DNA of 64,000 nucleotides from Actinomycetes bacterium. Its GTDB lineage: Bacteria; Actinomycetota; Coriobacteriia; Anaerosomatales; Anaerosomataceae. A program made the translations under genes and the position numbers. The stretch is from positions 1 through 64,000 of the forward strand of contig JAJFTE010000096.1 of assembly GCA_021373175.1 (NCBI GenBank). The letters run 5' to 3'. Positions 1 through 7,989 of this stretch are shown here, one piece after another; the stretch's first letter is position 1; each line of letters opens with the position of its first letter. Under the pieces are notes generated by a model. The model was given only the letters and a program-made list of their open reading frames with translations, was not told the DNA's origin and ran no database searches.

Positions 1-273
1 GGCAACAGCGTCCACGCGTGGGCTGCGACCGATCGCCAATCCAAGCGGCGTCGCGGTGGCGGCACCGATCGTCATCGACGCCACGACGCGCCACGCGCTG
101 ATTCCCGCGTGCGGCAGCAGGTCCGAGATGAACAGCCGGAAGAAGTCCGCGAGCGCCGGCACCGGACCCGGAAGCGCCTGCGAACCGACAGCCATCGACA
201 GCAGCTGCCAGCCGACGAGCAGGATCACCGACGCCGCTGCATAGCCCGCCAAGCGGCGCATCCACACGCTCAT
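1..273 (-). CDS. ABC transporter permease, N-terminal part (runs off the window)
   Basis: This is the first 91 codons of an inner-membrane permease; the rest lies beyond base 1. The start reads MSVWMRRLAGYAAASVILLV, a short basic segment followed by a hydrophobic helix, then an LPGPVPALADFF stretch typical of SsuC/TauC/NitT permeases. The ATG at 273-271 overlaps the stop of the upstream ATPase gene as ATGA, so the two are translationally coupled. With the ATPase and the lipoprotein it forms a NitT/TauT-type importer. The substrate cannot be told from this fragment. Confidence 0.85.
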   Translation of the reverse strand, partial: MSVWMRRLAGYAAASVILLVGWQLLSMAVGSQALPGPVPALADFFRLFISDLLPHAGISAWRVVASMTIGAATATPLGLAIGRSPRVDAVA

Positions 274-1058
274 GACAAGCTCCCTGCCAGCGAGGTCTGC
301 GCGAACGCACCCTCGGCCGCAAGAATGCGCCTGAGCTCCACACAGCGCTCGAGGAATGCGGGCGTATCGCGGTACCCGTCCTCGCCCATCCCGACGTTGT
401 CGACGACGGCCGCGACGCGACCCGGCCGCGGCGACAGCACGACCACCCGTCTGCCGAGGAAGACCGCCTCCTCGATTGAGTGCGTCACCAGCACGGCGGT
501 GTGGCCGCGCTGTCGCCATATCTCAAGGAGCAGGTTCTGGAGGTCTTCACGCGTGAGAGCGTCGAGCGCCGAGAGGGGCTCATCCATCAACAGCAGGTCC
601 GCGTCGAGCGCCAGCGCGCGCGCAAGCGCGAGCCGCTGCCGCATACCGCCCGAGAGCTCGCCCGGGTACGCCTCGGCGAACTCGGCAAGGCCAAGACGCT
701 CGAGCGCTTCGGCCACGACCGCGCGCCGGGTGCCGGCATCCGCGCCGCGGATCTCAAGCCCGAGCCCGGCGTTGTGGGCAACCGTCTTCCAGGGCAGAAG
801 CCCGAAATCCTGCAGGATGAGCGCCGTGCGGCGTCGGGGTCCGGTGACCGGCTCGCCGCCTATGATGACCTTGCCACCGTCGGCGGGCAGCAGCCCGGCC
901 AGCGCGAGCAAGAGCGTGGACTTGCCGCAGCCGGAAGGCCCGATGATGGCGATGGGCTCGCCGTCGGCGACCTCAAGGCTCAATCCATCGAGCGCCCGGA
1001 CATCCCGGCCAACGCCCGCGTACGTGATGGCGAGGTCCCGGACTGATACGGCGGCCAC
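270..1058 (-). CDS. ABC transporter ATP-binding protein, NitT/TauT (SsuB/TauB) type
   Basis: 262-residue ATPase that powers the importer encoded with it. It shows Walker A GPSGCGKST, a Q-loop in LILQDFGLLPW, the signature LSGGMRQR, Walker B LLLMDEPLSALD and a switch His in VLVTHSIEEA. The order and spacing fit the SsuB/TauB/NrtD family of nitrate, sulfonate, taurine or thiamine-precursor importers. The GTG start lies 10 bases after the lipoprotein gene and is preceded by an AAGGG box. The stop overlaps the permease start. The family assignment is firm but the ligand is unknown. Confidence 0.93.
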   Translation of the reverse strand: MAAVSVRDLAITYAGVGRDVRALDGLSLEVADGEPIAIIGPSGCGKSTLLLALAGLLPADGGKVIIGGEPVTGPRRRTALILQDFGLLPWKTVAHNAGLGLEIRGADAGTRRAVVAEALERLGLAEFAEAYPGELSGGMRQRLALARALALDADLLLMDEPLSALDALTREDLQNLLLEIWRQRGHTAVLVTHSIEEAVFLGRRVVVLSPRPGRVAAVVDNVGMGEDGYRDTPAFLERCVELRRILAAEGAFAQTSLAGSLS

Positions 1059-1068
1059 AGGGATGCCC

Positions 1069-2067
1069 TTACTCGGGCAGTGCCTGAACGAGATCGGCGT
1101 AGGTCACGTTGGCCTTGAGCAGGTTCCTCGACTTCATCCACGCGAGCACCGCGTCGACCTCGGCCTTGGTGGGGGGCGCGGCCTTGGGGTACGTGTTGAC
1201 CGGGTACGCTTCCTTGAGCGCCTCGGGCAGGCGCGCCTTGTCCACGAGCAGGGCGCGGAACGAGTTCGGATCCGCGTTCACCAGGTCGACGCCCTCGTTC
1301 CAGACCTGCAGCAGCTTCTTCACGGTGAGCATGCCACCCGGCGTCGCCAGATACTTGTCCGACACGCCAAGCACGGTCTGCGTGAGGTTCGCACCCTTGG
1401 TGTCGTCGGCGATGAGCACGGCGCCCTGCGAGATGGCGAGCGTGAGGAACGGCTCCGGCAGCGCAGCGGCCTCGAGCCTACCGTTCATGAGGAGCTCGAA
1501 GCGAACGGGCACCTTCGCGACGACTTCCTTCTTCACCTTGCCCGCAGGGACCTTTGCCTCGGCCATAAGCCCGTCGAGCACGTACTCCTGGATGCTTGCC
1601 GAGGACGTGGCGATGGGAACGTTCGCGAGGTCCGCGAGCGTCTTGGCCTTGGAGCCGGGCTTGGCCACGATGCCGAAACGGCCCTCCTTCGCGGTCGCGC
1701 CGAGCATGACTGTCACCATCGAGACCGGCGAGCCGCCCGCTTCAAGCGCCGCTGAGGCGATGATGTCGCCCATGAACGCGTCGATGGCACCTGACGCGAA
1801 CGCCGCGTCACGCTCCTGCGCGGCCTGGAAGGTGACGATCTCCACTGTCAGGCCCGCCTTCTTGAACAGGCCTTTGTCCTCGGCAACCCACAGCGGCAGC
1901 GCGTCTTCGGTGGGAAGCGTGCCGATCTTGATCGGCTCGGGCGTGGTGCTGATCGACGTCGTGTCCGAGACGGGCGCTTCGGTCTTCTTCGCGCAGCCGA
2001 ACAACGCCCCGGCGGCCAGCGAGACGACAAGCGTCAGAGCGATCACGCCGGTGTGGGTGGTTCTCAT
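1069..2067 (-). CDS. ABC transporter substrate-binding lipoprotein (NMT1/SsuA-like)
   Basis: 332-residue extracytoplasmic solute receptor. A signal peptide ends in the lipobox LFGC, giving a lipid-anchored Cys near residue 25. The mature domain starts PIKIGTLPTEDALPLWVAED and KGLFKKAGLTVEIVTF, the usual opening of NMT1/SsuA/ThiY-like type 2 periplasmic-binding folds. The ATG is preceded by a strong GAGGAGG box. It is first of the three transporter genes and sits 33 bases after a GNAT gene that may share its transcript. The ligand (sulfonate, nitrate, pyrimidine and so on) cannot be read from sequence. Confidence 0.9.
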   Translation of the reverse strand: MRTTHTGVIALTLVVSLAAGALFGCAKKTEAPVSDTTSISTTPEPIKIGTLPTEDALPLWVAEDKGLFKKAGLTVEIVTFQAAQERDAAFASGAIDAFMGDIIASAALEAGGSPVSMVTVMLGATAKEGRFGIVAKPGSKAKTLADLANVPIATSSASIQEYVLDGLMAEAKVPAGKVKKEVVAKVPVRFELLMNGRLEAAALPEPFLTLAISQGAVLIADDTKGANLTQTVLGVSDKYLATPGGMLTVKKLLQVWNEGVDLVNADPNSFRALLVDKARLPEALKEAYPVNTYPKAAPPTKAEVDAVLAWMKSRNLLKANVTYADLVQALPE

Positions 2068-2100
2068 GGGTCCTCCTCGGTAGGGATGATACCGAAAGCG

Positions 2101-2718
2101 CTACGGGCACACCGGGCGGCGAAGTCGGATCTCGTCGCGCACCGGGATGCCTGCGAAGCCAGGGATCGCTTCGCCGTGATGGTCGATCAGGATGCCGGTC
2201 TCGATCTCGTAGATCGCGAAACCGTGCCGCTGGTAGAAGTGCAGGGACGGGATGTCGTCGTTGGTGGTAGCGGTCTTGAGCGCCGTCACACCCTTCTGGG
2301 CCGCGCGGCTAGCAGCAGCCTCGACAAGCGCCGAGCCAACGCCCGAACCCTGAAAGCCCGGGTAGACCGACAGCAGCACCAGCGCGAGCTCTCCGCGATC
2401 AAGCGCGAGCGACACCAGGCCGGCGAACGCGCCCTCACGCTCGGCGACAAGGTTCTCGGCAGAAAGCACGTCGAAGGTGCGGCCAAAAGCGTCGATGTCC
2501 GTCTCGCCCCAGGCGCGATCGCAGATCTCCTCGATGTCGTGCCGGTCTGCCGGAGTCGCGGGGCGGACCGTGTAGTCAACGTGGACGCGACCGGCACGAT
2601 GCTCCTGGCACGTGACGGTCAGGCGCGCCTCGGTAAGCGGCAGGTCCTTGTTGCAGACGGCGCACCGGTACTGCGGATACGGCATCTCAAGCGGCTCATC
2701 TGCCCGATCGGATGTCAT
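2101..2718 (-). CDS. GNAT-family N-acetyltransferase with N-terminal Cys pair
   Basis: 205-residue acyl-CoA-dependent acetyltransferase. The N-terminus holds CAVCNKDL followed by LTVTCQEH, a possible small zinc-binding segment. The GNAT core follows: VRPATPADRHDIEEI, the acetyl-CoA loop VYPGFQGSGVGSALV and SLHFYQRHGF. I chose the ATG at 2718 (MTSDRAD) because GGAGG sits 8 bases upstream and a TATAAT box lies just above; the longer GTG-started frame to 2763 would begin at or above the predicted transcription start. It may be first gene of the ABC transporter transcript. The substrate is unknown. Confidence 0.85.
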   Translation of the reverse strand: MTSDRADEPLEMPYPQYRCAVCNKDLPLTEARLTVTCQEHRAGRVHVDYTVRPATPADRHDIEEICDRAWGETDIDAFGRTFDVLSAENLVAEREGAFAGLVSLALDRGELALVLLSVYPGFQGSGVGSALVEAAASRAAQKGVTALKTATTNDDIPSLHFYQRHGFAIYEIETGILIDHHGEAIPGFAGIPVRDEIRLRRPVCP

Positions 2719-2763
2719 CGGGATCCCTCCATTGTGAAAGCGCCCGGCGGGCGCGCGGCTCAC

Positions 2764-2769
2764 ATTATA
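2764..2769 (-). promoter_or_regulatory. Perfect -10 box (TATAAT) of the GNAT/ABC transporter unit
   Basis: The minus strand reads TATAAT 46 bases upstream of the chosen GNAT start, with the predicted start of transcription near 2757. I see no good -35 hexamer 16-18 bases above it, so strength is uncertain. The same AT-rich patch lies in the short divergent gap to the HAD gene and could also serve the plus strand. Confidence 0.55.
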
Positions 2770-2815
2770 GAATAGTCGCGTGCCATGCGATGCACCCTAC
2801 CTGCCGAGGAGCGAA

Positions 2816-3733
2816 ATGTCCCGCGTTGTGCCCTACCTCGATGAGTCTCCGCTCGCCGCCGATGTGCTCTCGCACGCGAGGATCACGTTCACGGATCTTG
2901 ACGGCACCCTGCTGGGGCTTGGCGGGTCGGTGCTGATCGACGCCACCGGCGCGCCCGCGCTCACGACCGTCAACGCGATCGTTGACGTGAACCGCGCAGG
3001 GCTCGACGTGGTGGTGTGCACGGGTCGCAACCGCATCCAGACAGGCGAGGTGAGCCGCATCCTGGGGTGGGACTCCTTCATCGCCGAGCTCGGCTGCATC
3101 GTGATGTACGACAGGCGCAAGCCTGCCCAGTATCTGCTCGGCGAGTGGCCAGCCGGGGTGCTGCTTGCGGACGAGACGCCGCATCAGGCGATGACGCGCT
3201 ACGGCGCGCTGCGGGTGCTCACCGAGACGTTCCCCGGCAAGATCGAAGAACACGAGCCGTGGCACACGGACCGGGAAGTAACGCACGTGCTACGCGGGAG
3301 CATCGACCGCACGATCGCGCAAGAGGCGCTGGACACGCTCGAGGTGCCGATCGCGATCATCGATAACGGCATCATCCACCCGCCGCGCCACACGCTCGTG
3401 GATGTGGATGAGATCCACGTCTACCACCTCGTGCCGCGGGGAACCTCGAAGGAGCGCGCGATACGGGTGCTGCTCGAACGTCGCGGCATCACGCCTGCCG
3501 ACGCGGTCGCGATCGGCGATTCGGCCACGGACGTGGAGATGATGGGCGCCACCGCGCTGGGCGTCCTGGTCTGCAACGCGCTGCGCGATCCCAAGGTGCT
3601 TGCCGCGACCGAGGGGCTCGACACGATCGTCGCGACACGCGGCGAGCGGGGCGACGGCTGGGCCGAGTTCGCGCACGCGTGGCTGGCGGCGATGCGCTTG
3701 TCGTCACCGACCCCACGCGCACGTAGGGCGTAG
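2816..3733 (+). CDS. HAD-superfamily phosphatase (Cof/sucrose-phosphatase-like)
   Basis: 305-residue Mg-dependent phosphatase. Motif I is FTDLDGTLLG with the nucleophilic Asp, motif II lies in VVVCTGRN, and the motif III/IV region ends in IGDSATDVEMMG. The long insert between motifs II and III fits C2-cap Cof-type HAD enzymes, which act on sugar phosphates and similar small molecules. The ATG at 2816 has GAGGAGCG just upstream; a longer frame opens at 2780 without a ribosome site. It is divergent from the GNAT gene and followed by the Mg-sensing leader. The physiological substrate is unknown. Confidence 0.85.
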   Translation: MSRVVPYLDESPLAADVLSHARITFTDLDGTLLGLGGSVLIDATGAPALTTVNAIVDVNRAGLDVVVCTGRNRIQTGEVSRILGWDSFIAELGCIVMYDRRKPAQYLLGEWPAGVLLADETPHQAMTRYGALRVLTETFPGKIEEHEPWHTDREVTHVLRGSIDRTIAQEALDTLEVPIAIIDNGIIHPPRHTLVDVDEIHVYHLVPRGTSKERAIRVLLERRGITPADAVAIGDSATDVEMMGATALGVLVCNALRDPKVLAATEGLDTIVATRGERGDGWAEFAHAWLAAMRLSSPTPRARRA

Positions 3734-3749
3734 CCGCGACACGCAATCG

Positions 3750-3778
3750 TTGCATAACCGCTGCTCAAGGCATACAAT
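3750..3778 (+). promoter_or_regulatory. Sigma-70-type promoter of the M-box leader
   Basis: TTGCAT (3750-3755) and TACAAT (3773-3778) are separated by 17 bases. Transcription would begin near 3785, about 35 bases before the conserved riboswitch core. Confidence 0.7.
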
Positions 3779-3814
3779 CGTCGGTGCCCCTCGGGGACAT
3801 TGACAACGTGTTAG

Positions 3815-3985
3815 GCTCCGTTCCGTTAGGTGCGGCTCCTGTTCGAACAAAGGCCACTGCCCGGAAATGTCGAGAGACGCCAATGGGTAGAACAGCCCTC
3901 GCCGGCTTAAGGCGAAGGATAAGGTGGCTGGGCATCATCGGCCCTACGTCGGACAGTGCTCAAACCATGACGAGGGAAGGGACGC
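3815..3985 (+). promoter_or_regulatory. M-box (ykoK leader) magnesium riboswitch
   Basis: The leader carries the M-box signature blocks in order: CGTTAGGTGCGGCTCCTG (3825-3842), CTGCCCGGAAATGTCGAGAG, ACGCCAATGGGTAGAACAG, AAGGCGAAGGATAAGGTGGC, and the 3-prime block CCCTACGTCGGACAGTGCTC. These match, nearly base for base in the conserved parts, the ykoK leader of Bacillus subtilis as I remember it. M-box RNAs compact on Mg2+ and then allow a terminator to form, so genes downstream are expressed when Mg2+ is scarce. The terminator at 4043-4072 fits this. Outer boundaries are approximate. Confidence 0.95.
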
Positions 3986-4042
3986 ACCGGACGTGAACCA
4001 GCGCCCGGGCGACTCGCGCGGCTCCGTTATCGCGCTCCTACG

Positions 4043-4072
4043 CCCCTCGTCCAAGCGGATGCAGGGGTTTTT
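4043..4072 (+). terminator. Intrinsic terminator of the M-box expression platform
   Basis: CCCCTCGTCC and GGATGCAGGGG form a 10-bp stem with one bulged C and an AAGC loop, followed by TTTTT. It lies 138 bases before the first gene of the Mg operon, so it is an attenuator rather than a gene-end terminator. An alternative pairing with the riboswitch 3-prime strand is expected but was not worked out. Confidence 0.85.
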
Positions 4073-4209
4073 CATTGTCGTCAGACCTATAGCCGTGAGA
4101 CAAGGATCCTCGTGACTCCGTTTAGTCCGTAGGTCCCGGCTCCCGATCTCCGGGGGCGCGGGACCCCCGTGAGCACCTCTCGGACGCCGTCCGAAAGGAG
4201 GGAGCTAGC

Positions 4210-6051
4210 GTGTTCTACTTGACCCGCATGTTGGGCAGGCCGGTGGTCGACGCCGCAGGTGAGACCATCGGCCGCATCAGCGATGTGGCCATCGCCACCC
4301 GTGAGGTCTTCCCGCGAGTGACCTCGCTCGCGTTCCTCGGCCCCGAAAAGACGCCGTTCATGCTCTCGTGGCGCAAATTCGTGTCGGCCATCGACGACGA
4401 GCGGGTCACCCTCAACGTCACCCGCGATGCGCTTCGCTTCAGCTACCTGCAGCCCGACGAGATCCTGCTCGCGCGCGACCTGCTCAACCAGCAGATCGTC
4501 GACACGCAGGGAATGAAGGTCGTGCGCGTCAACGACCTCAAGCTCTCCGAGTCACGCAACCAGCTCCGTCTGCTCGGCGCCGAAGTGGGCATTCGCGGGA
4601 TCCTGCGCGGGATCCATCCGGCACTCGAGCGCATGGCCGAGCGCATCCTGAGGCTCTTCGGAGCCGAACTTCCCGAGGACCTCATCGCCTGGAACTACAT
4701 GGACTTGCTGGATCGCGATCTGTCGCATGTGCAGCTCTCGGTCACACACAAGCGGCTGCACGAGCTGCATCCCGCCGACATCGCCGACGTGCTCGAGCAG
4801 CTCTCGCCCGCACAGCGCGCGAAGATCTTCGAGCACCTCGACAACTCCCAGGCAGCCGACACCATCTCGGAACTGGAGGACGCGTTCCAGGCCGATGTTA
4901 TCGGCGACCTCGGCAGCCAGCGTGCCTCGGACATCCTCGAGATCATGGACCCGGACGACGCCGCCGACATCATCGGCGACCTCCCTTACGACAAGGCCGA
5001 GGCGCTCCTGCACCTGATGGGCGTGGAGGAGTCCGGTGCGGTTCGTAGCCTGCTGGGCTATCGCGAGAAGACCGCCGGCGGCATCATGACGCCGGAAGTC
5101 ACGACGGTGGCCGCTGGGATGACCGTGCAGCAGGTCATCGACCACCTGCGCGGCGAGGCCGCCGAGAACGAGAGCATCTACTACCTCTACGTGACCGATG
5201 AGGACGACCACCTCGACGGCGTCATATCGCTTCGCGACCTCGTGGTGAGCGACCCCGAGACGCTGGTGGCCGACATCGTCAAGAAGGACGTGATCACCGC
5301 ATACGTCGAAGACGACCAGGAAGACGTGGCCGAGACGATGAGCAAGTACGACCTTCTCGCGATGCCGGTGGTGGACGAGAACAACAAGCTGCTCGGCATC
5401 GTCACCGTCGATGATGCCCTCGACGTCCTCGAAGAGGAGTCGGCCGAGGACCTTGAGCTCGCGACGGGACAGCGAGCGAAGGCCGGCATCACGGGCATCT
5501 GGCGCTGGGTGTCACGCAACGGCTGGCTGGTGGTGTGGTCGATCCTGGCGGTTGCCGCGGCAGCGACTTCTTCGGCAACGCTCGTGCTGCTGCTAGCGGC
5601 CACCGTCATCCTCCGTATCGCCGAGGATATGGCCTCGCATGCGCTCTCACGCGTCATCGAGGCCGAGGACGAGGAGGAGAAGCTGCCCGCGTGGCGCCGC
5701 TTCGCCGGCGACGCGCTCGCCGGCGTGGGCCTGGGGCTCATCGTCGGTCTGGTGACGGCCGCGATCGCCTGGCTCGTGTCGAGCGAGCCCGGAGTGGGGA
5801 TCCCCGGAGTCGGGCTGGCGCCGCGCTTCGAGGTCGCCGTCGCCGTCGGACTCGTGTACGCGCTCTCCGTGCTGCTGCTCTCGCTTGCGAGCACCGTCAT
5901 CGCGCGCGTGGCCGAGCGGATCGCGGGCCGCGGGCATCGTGTCTCGGGCATGGTCGTGACCGTGAGCCTCATGGTGGTCGGTGCGGTCTCGTTCGCCGGG
6001 TTCGCATACATCGCATACAAGATCGTGCCCACGCTGAGCGTGGTCGGCTAG
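4210..6051 (+). CDS. MgtE-like protein: PRC-barrels, MgtE_N, CBS pair, divergent membrane domain
   Basis: 613 residues, against about 450 for ordinary MgtE. The order is: two PRC-barrel-like units (about 1-130), an MgtE_N helical repeat domain (about 170-290, with LHPADIADVLEQLS and EIMDPDDAADIIGDLP), a CBS pair (about 292-415, from GGIMTPEV), then some four or five membrane helices. By eye the membrane part aligns with the MgtE pore, but GGN.G.QS is replaced by AEDMASHALS (about 471-480) and the pore Asp before the last helix is not seen. It may sense Mg2+ for the transporter encoded next rather than conduct. GTG start after AAAGGAGGGAG. Under the M-box. Confidence 0.85.
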   Translation: MFYLTRMLGRPVVDAAGETIGRISDVAIATREVFPRVTSLAFLGPEKTPFMLSWRKFVSAIDDERVTLNVTRDALRFSYLQPDEILLARDLLNQQIVDTQGMKVVRVNDLKLSESRNQLRLLGAEVGIRGILRGIHPALERMAERILRLFGAELPEDLIAWNYMDLLDRDLSHVQLSVTHKRLHELHPADIADVLEQLSPAQRAKIFEHLDNSQAADTISELEDAFQADVIGDLGSQRASDILEIMDPDDAADIIGDLPYDKAEALLHLMGVEESGAVRSLLGYREKTAGGIMTPEVTTVAAGMTVQQVIDHLRGEAAENESIYYLYVTDEDDHLDGVISLRDLVVSDPETLVADIVKKDVITAYVEDDQEDVAETMSKYDLLAMPVVDENNKLLGIVTVDDALDVLEEESAEDLELATGQRAKAGITGIWRWVSRNGWLVVWSILAVAAAATSSATLVLLLAATVILRIAEDMASHALSRVIEAEDEEEKLPAWRRFAGDALAGVGLGLIVGLVTAAIAWLVSSEPGVGIPGVGLAPRFEVAVAVGLVYALSVLLLSLASTVIARVAERIAGRGHRVSGMVVTVSLMVVGAVSFAGFAYIAYKIVPTLSVVG

Positions 6052-6067
6052 AAGCGGGGCCGCGGCT

Positions 6068-7318
6068 GTGACCTCTACGACAGAGAAGCGGACGAAGACA
6101 GGCATCTTCGCGCTTTTCGCAGTCATCGGCCCGGGGATCATCGCGGCCTCGGCTGGCAACGACTCCGGCGGCATCTCCACGTACTCGGTGGCAGGCGCCA
6201 AGTACGGCTACACCATGCTGTGGATGATGCTTGCGATGACCCCGTCATTCGCCATCGTGCAGGAGATGGCCGGCCGCATGGGAGCCGTCACCGGCAAGGG
6301 ATTCTCGGCGCTCATCCGGGAGCGCTTCGGCGTGCGTCCGACATTCTTGGCGATGCTCCTGCTGCTGGCGAGCAATGCGGCGACCACCATCGCCGAGTTC
6401 GCCGGGATCGCCGCGGCGATGCAGCTCTTCGGCGTGTCGAAGTACCTCTCGGTGCCTATCGCGGCGGTCGTCGTGTGGCTGCTCGTGGTTCGCGGCTCGT
6501 ACCGCAATGTCGAGAAGGTGCTGCTTGCGCTTTCGTCGGTCTTCATCGCGTACGTGGTGGCGGCCTTCCTCGCAAAGCCAGATTGGGGCGCCGTAGCCGT
6601 CAGCTTCGTGGTGCCAAAGATCGTGCCCACGCAAGCGTTCATCGCACTGGCCATCGGCCTTACCGGTACCACCATCGCTCCGTGGATGCAGTTCCTCGTG
6701 CAGAGCAACATCGTCGACAAGGGCACGACCGTAAAGGAGTGGGCCCTCGCCCGCTGGGACGTCATCGTAGGCGCGATCGCGGCCAACGTGATCGCATGCT
6801 TCATCATCATCACCACCGCGACCGTGCTGCATCCCGCCGGCATCCAGGTCACAAGCGCCGGTGAAGCGGCGCGGGCACTCGCCCCGCTCGCCGGCCACTA
6901 CGCCGAGGCGCTCTTCGCGATCGGCCTGCTGTCGGCGTCAGTGCTGGCAGCGGCCGTGCTCCCGCTCACGGCAAGCTATGCGATCTGCGAGGCGTTCGGC
7001 TGGGAGTCGGGACTCGACCGCTCCTGGAGCGAGGCACCGCTGTTCAACGGCCTCTACACGTTCGTGATTCTCACGGGTGCGGCCGTGATCCTCCTGCCCG
7101 GGCTCAACCTCATCTCGATCATGCTGGTCTCGCAGGTCGTCAACGGCATGCTGCTGCCGTTCCTCCTGATCTTCATGATGATCATCGTGAACGACCGCAA
7201 GATCATGGGCCGTCACGTGAACGGCCGCATCAACAATCTCTTCGCGTGGACCACGATCGTGGTCGTGATCGCGCTCACGGCCTTGCTGCTGGGCATGACG
7301 CTGCTTGGGATAGGGTGA
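6068..7318 (+). CDS. NRAMP-related magnesium transporter (NRMT-type)
   Basis: 416-residue, 11-helix SLC11/NRAMP-fold transporter, 16 bases after the MgtE-like gene and under the same M-box. In metal NRAMPs helix 1 carries DPGN and helix 6 carries a Met before PH. Here helix 1 reads GNDSGG (D32, S33, G34, G35), so Asp is kept but Asn is Gly, and helix 6 reads GTTIAPWMQF, placing A204 where the transition-metal-selecting Met should be. Loss of that Met is the mark of the NRMT branch, shown in clostridia and Eggerthella to carry Mg2+. Together with the riboswitch this supports Mg2+ uptake, not Mn/Fe. GTG start. Confidence 0.9.
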   Translation: MTSTTEKRTKTGIFALFAVIGPGIIAASAGNDSGGISTYSVAGAKYGYTMLWMMLAMTPSFAIVQEMAGRMGAVTGKGFSALIRERFGVRPTFLAMLLLLASNAATTIAEFAGIAAAMQLFGVSKYLSVPIAAVVVWLLVVRGSYRNVEKVLLALSSVFIAYVVAAFLAKPDWGAVAVSFVVPKIVPTQAFIALAIGLTGTTIAPWMQFLVQSNIVDKGTTVKEWALARWDVIVGAIAANVIACFIIITTATVLHPAGIQVTSAGEAARALAPLAGHYAEALFAIGLLSASVLAAAVLPLTASYAICEAFGWESGLDRSWSEAPLFNGLYTFVILTGAAVILLPGLNLISIMLVSQVVNGMLLPFLLIFMMIIVNDRKIMGRHVNGRINNLFAWTTIVVVIALTALLLGMTLLGIG

Positions 7319-7370
7319 TCATTCACGCGATGCACATCCCGCAAGCGCGGGACGTGTCAGACAGCTGCGC

Positions 7371-7376
7371 TATACT
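7371..7376 (+). promoter_or_regulatory. Candidate -10 box upstream of the folate cyclo-ligase
   Basis: TATACT lies 27 bases before the ATG of the next gene. A short hairpin (TCCCGC, AAGC, GCGGGA; 7337-7352) between the Mg operon and this box has no T-run. No -35 match is evident. Confidence 0.35.
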
Positions 7377-7402
7377 TCCTACGTCGAGGGGAAGTCACCG
7401 GC

Positions 7403-7987
7403 ATGGCCGACAGCGAGAAGATCGCCTACCAGAAATCCGAGATGCGCCTTCGGGGGCGTGCCGCACGTCGGGCCGTCATGCCCGAGCAGCGAGCGGCGGC
7501 ATCGCATGCCGTTACCGAGGCGGTCCTGGGCCTACCGGAGATGGCGGTTGCGCGTGCGGTGCTGGTCTACGGCTCCATGCCTGAGGAGGTCGACACCACC
7601 GAGCTCATCGAAGCGCTCTGGAACCGTCACGTGCGTGTGGCGTTGCCCCGCGTACAGGCACGCGGTGAACTGCGGCTGCATTGGTACGAGCCGCACCACG
7701 AGTTGTGCACCGGCGCGTACGGGCTGACGGAGCCATCTCCGGAAGCGCCCGTCGCGCTCCCATCCCAGATGGACATCGTGGTCGTGCCCGGCGTTGCGTT
7801 CGACCTTCAATGTCATCGGCTCGGACTCGGCGGCGGGTACTACGACGCGCTGCTCGCGCACATGCGCGGCTCCGTCGTGACGGTCGGTGTGGCGTTCGAC
7901 GAGCAGGTAACCCCGCTCGTGCCATGCGGCGATCACGACGAGCCCGTGGACATTCTCGTCACGCCCACGCAGCTCGTTCGCCGGTAG
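7403..7987 (+). CDS. 5-formyltetrahydrofolate cyclo-ligase
   Basis: 194 residues, the normal length for MTHFS/YgfA. This enzyme converts 5-formyl-THF to 5,10-methenyl-THF with ATP. Diagnostic features are an N-terminal KSEMRLRGRAARR basic segment that contacts ATP, a VPGVAFD motif and RLGLGGGYYD, the phosphate-binding loop near the C-terminus. The ATG follows GAGGGGAAG. It stands alone: it is preceded by its own -10 candidate and its stop faces that of the polysaccharide deacetylase gene only two bases away. Confidence 0.93.
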   Translation: MADSEKIAYQKSEMRLRGRAARRAVMPEQRAAASHAVTEAVLGLPEMAVARAVLVYGSMPEEVDTTELIEALWNRHVRVALPRVQARGELRLHWYEPHHELCTGAYGLTEPSPEAPVALPSQMDIVVVPGVAFDLQCHRLGLGGGYYDALLAHMRGSVVTVGVAFDEQVTPLVPCGDHDEPVDILVTPTQLVRR

Positions 7988-7989
7988 CC

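Noticed and set aside
109-1755. 548-residue open frame on the plus strand
   Set aside because: Antisense to the ABC ATPase and lipoprotein genes, both of which have clear motifs.
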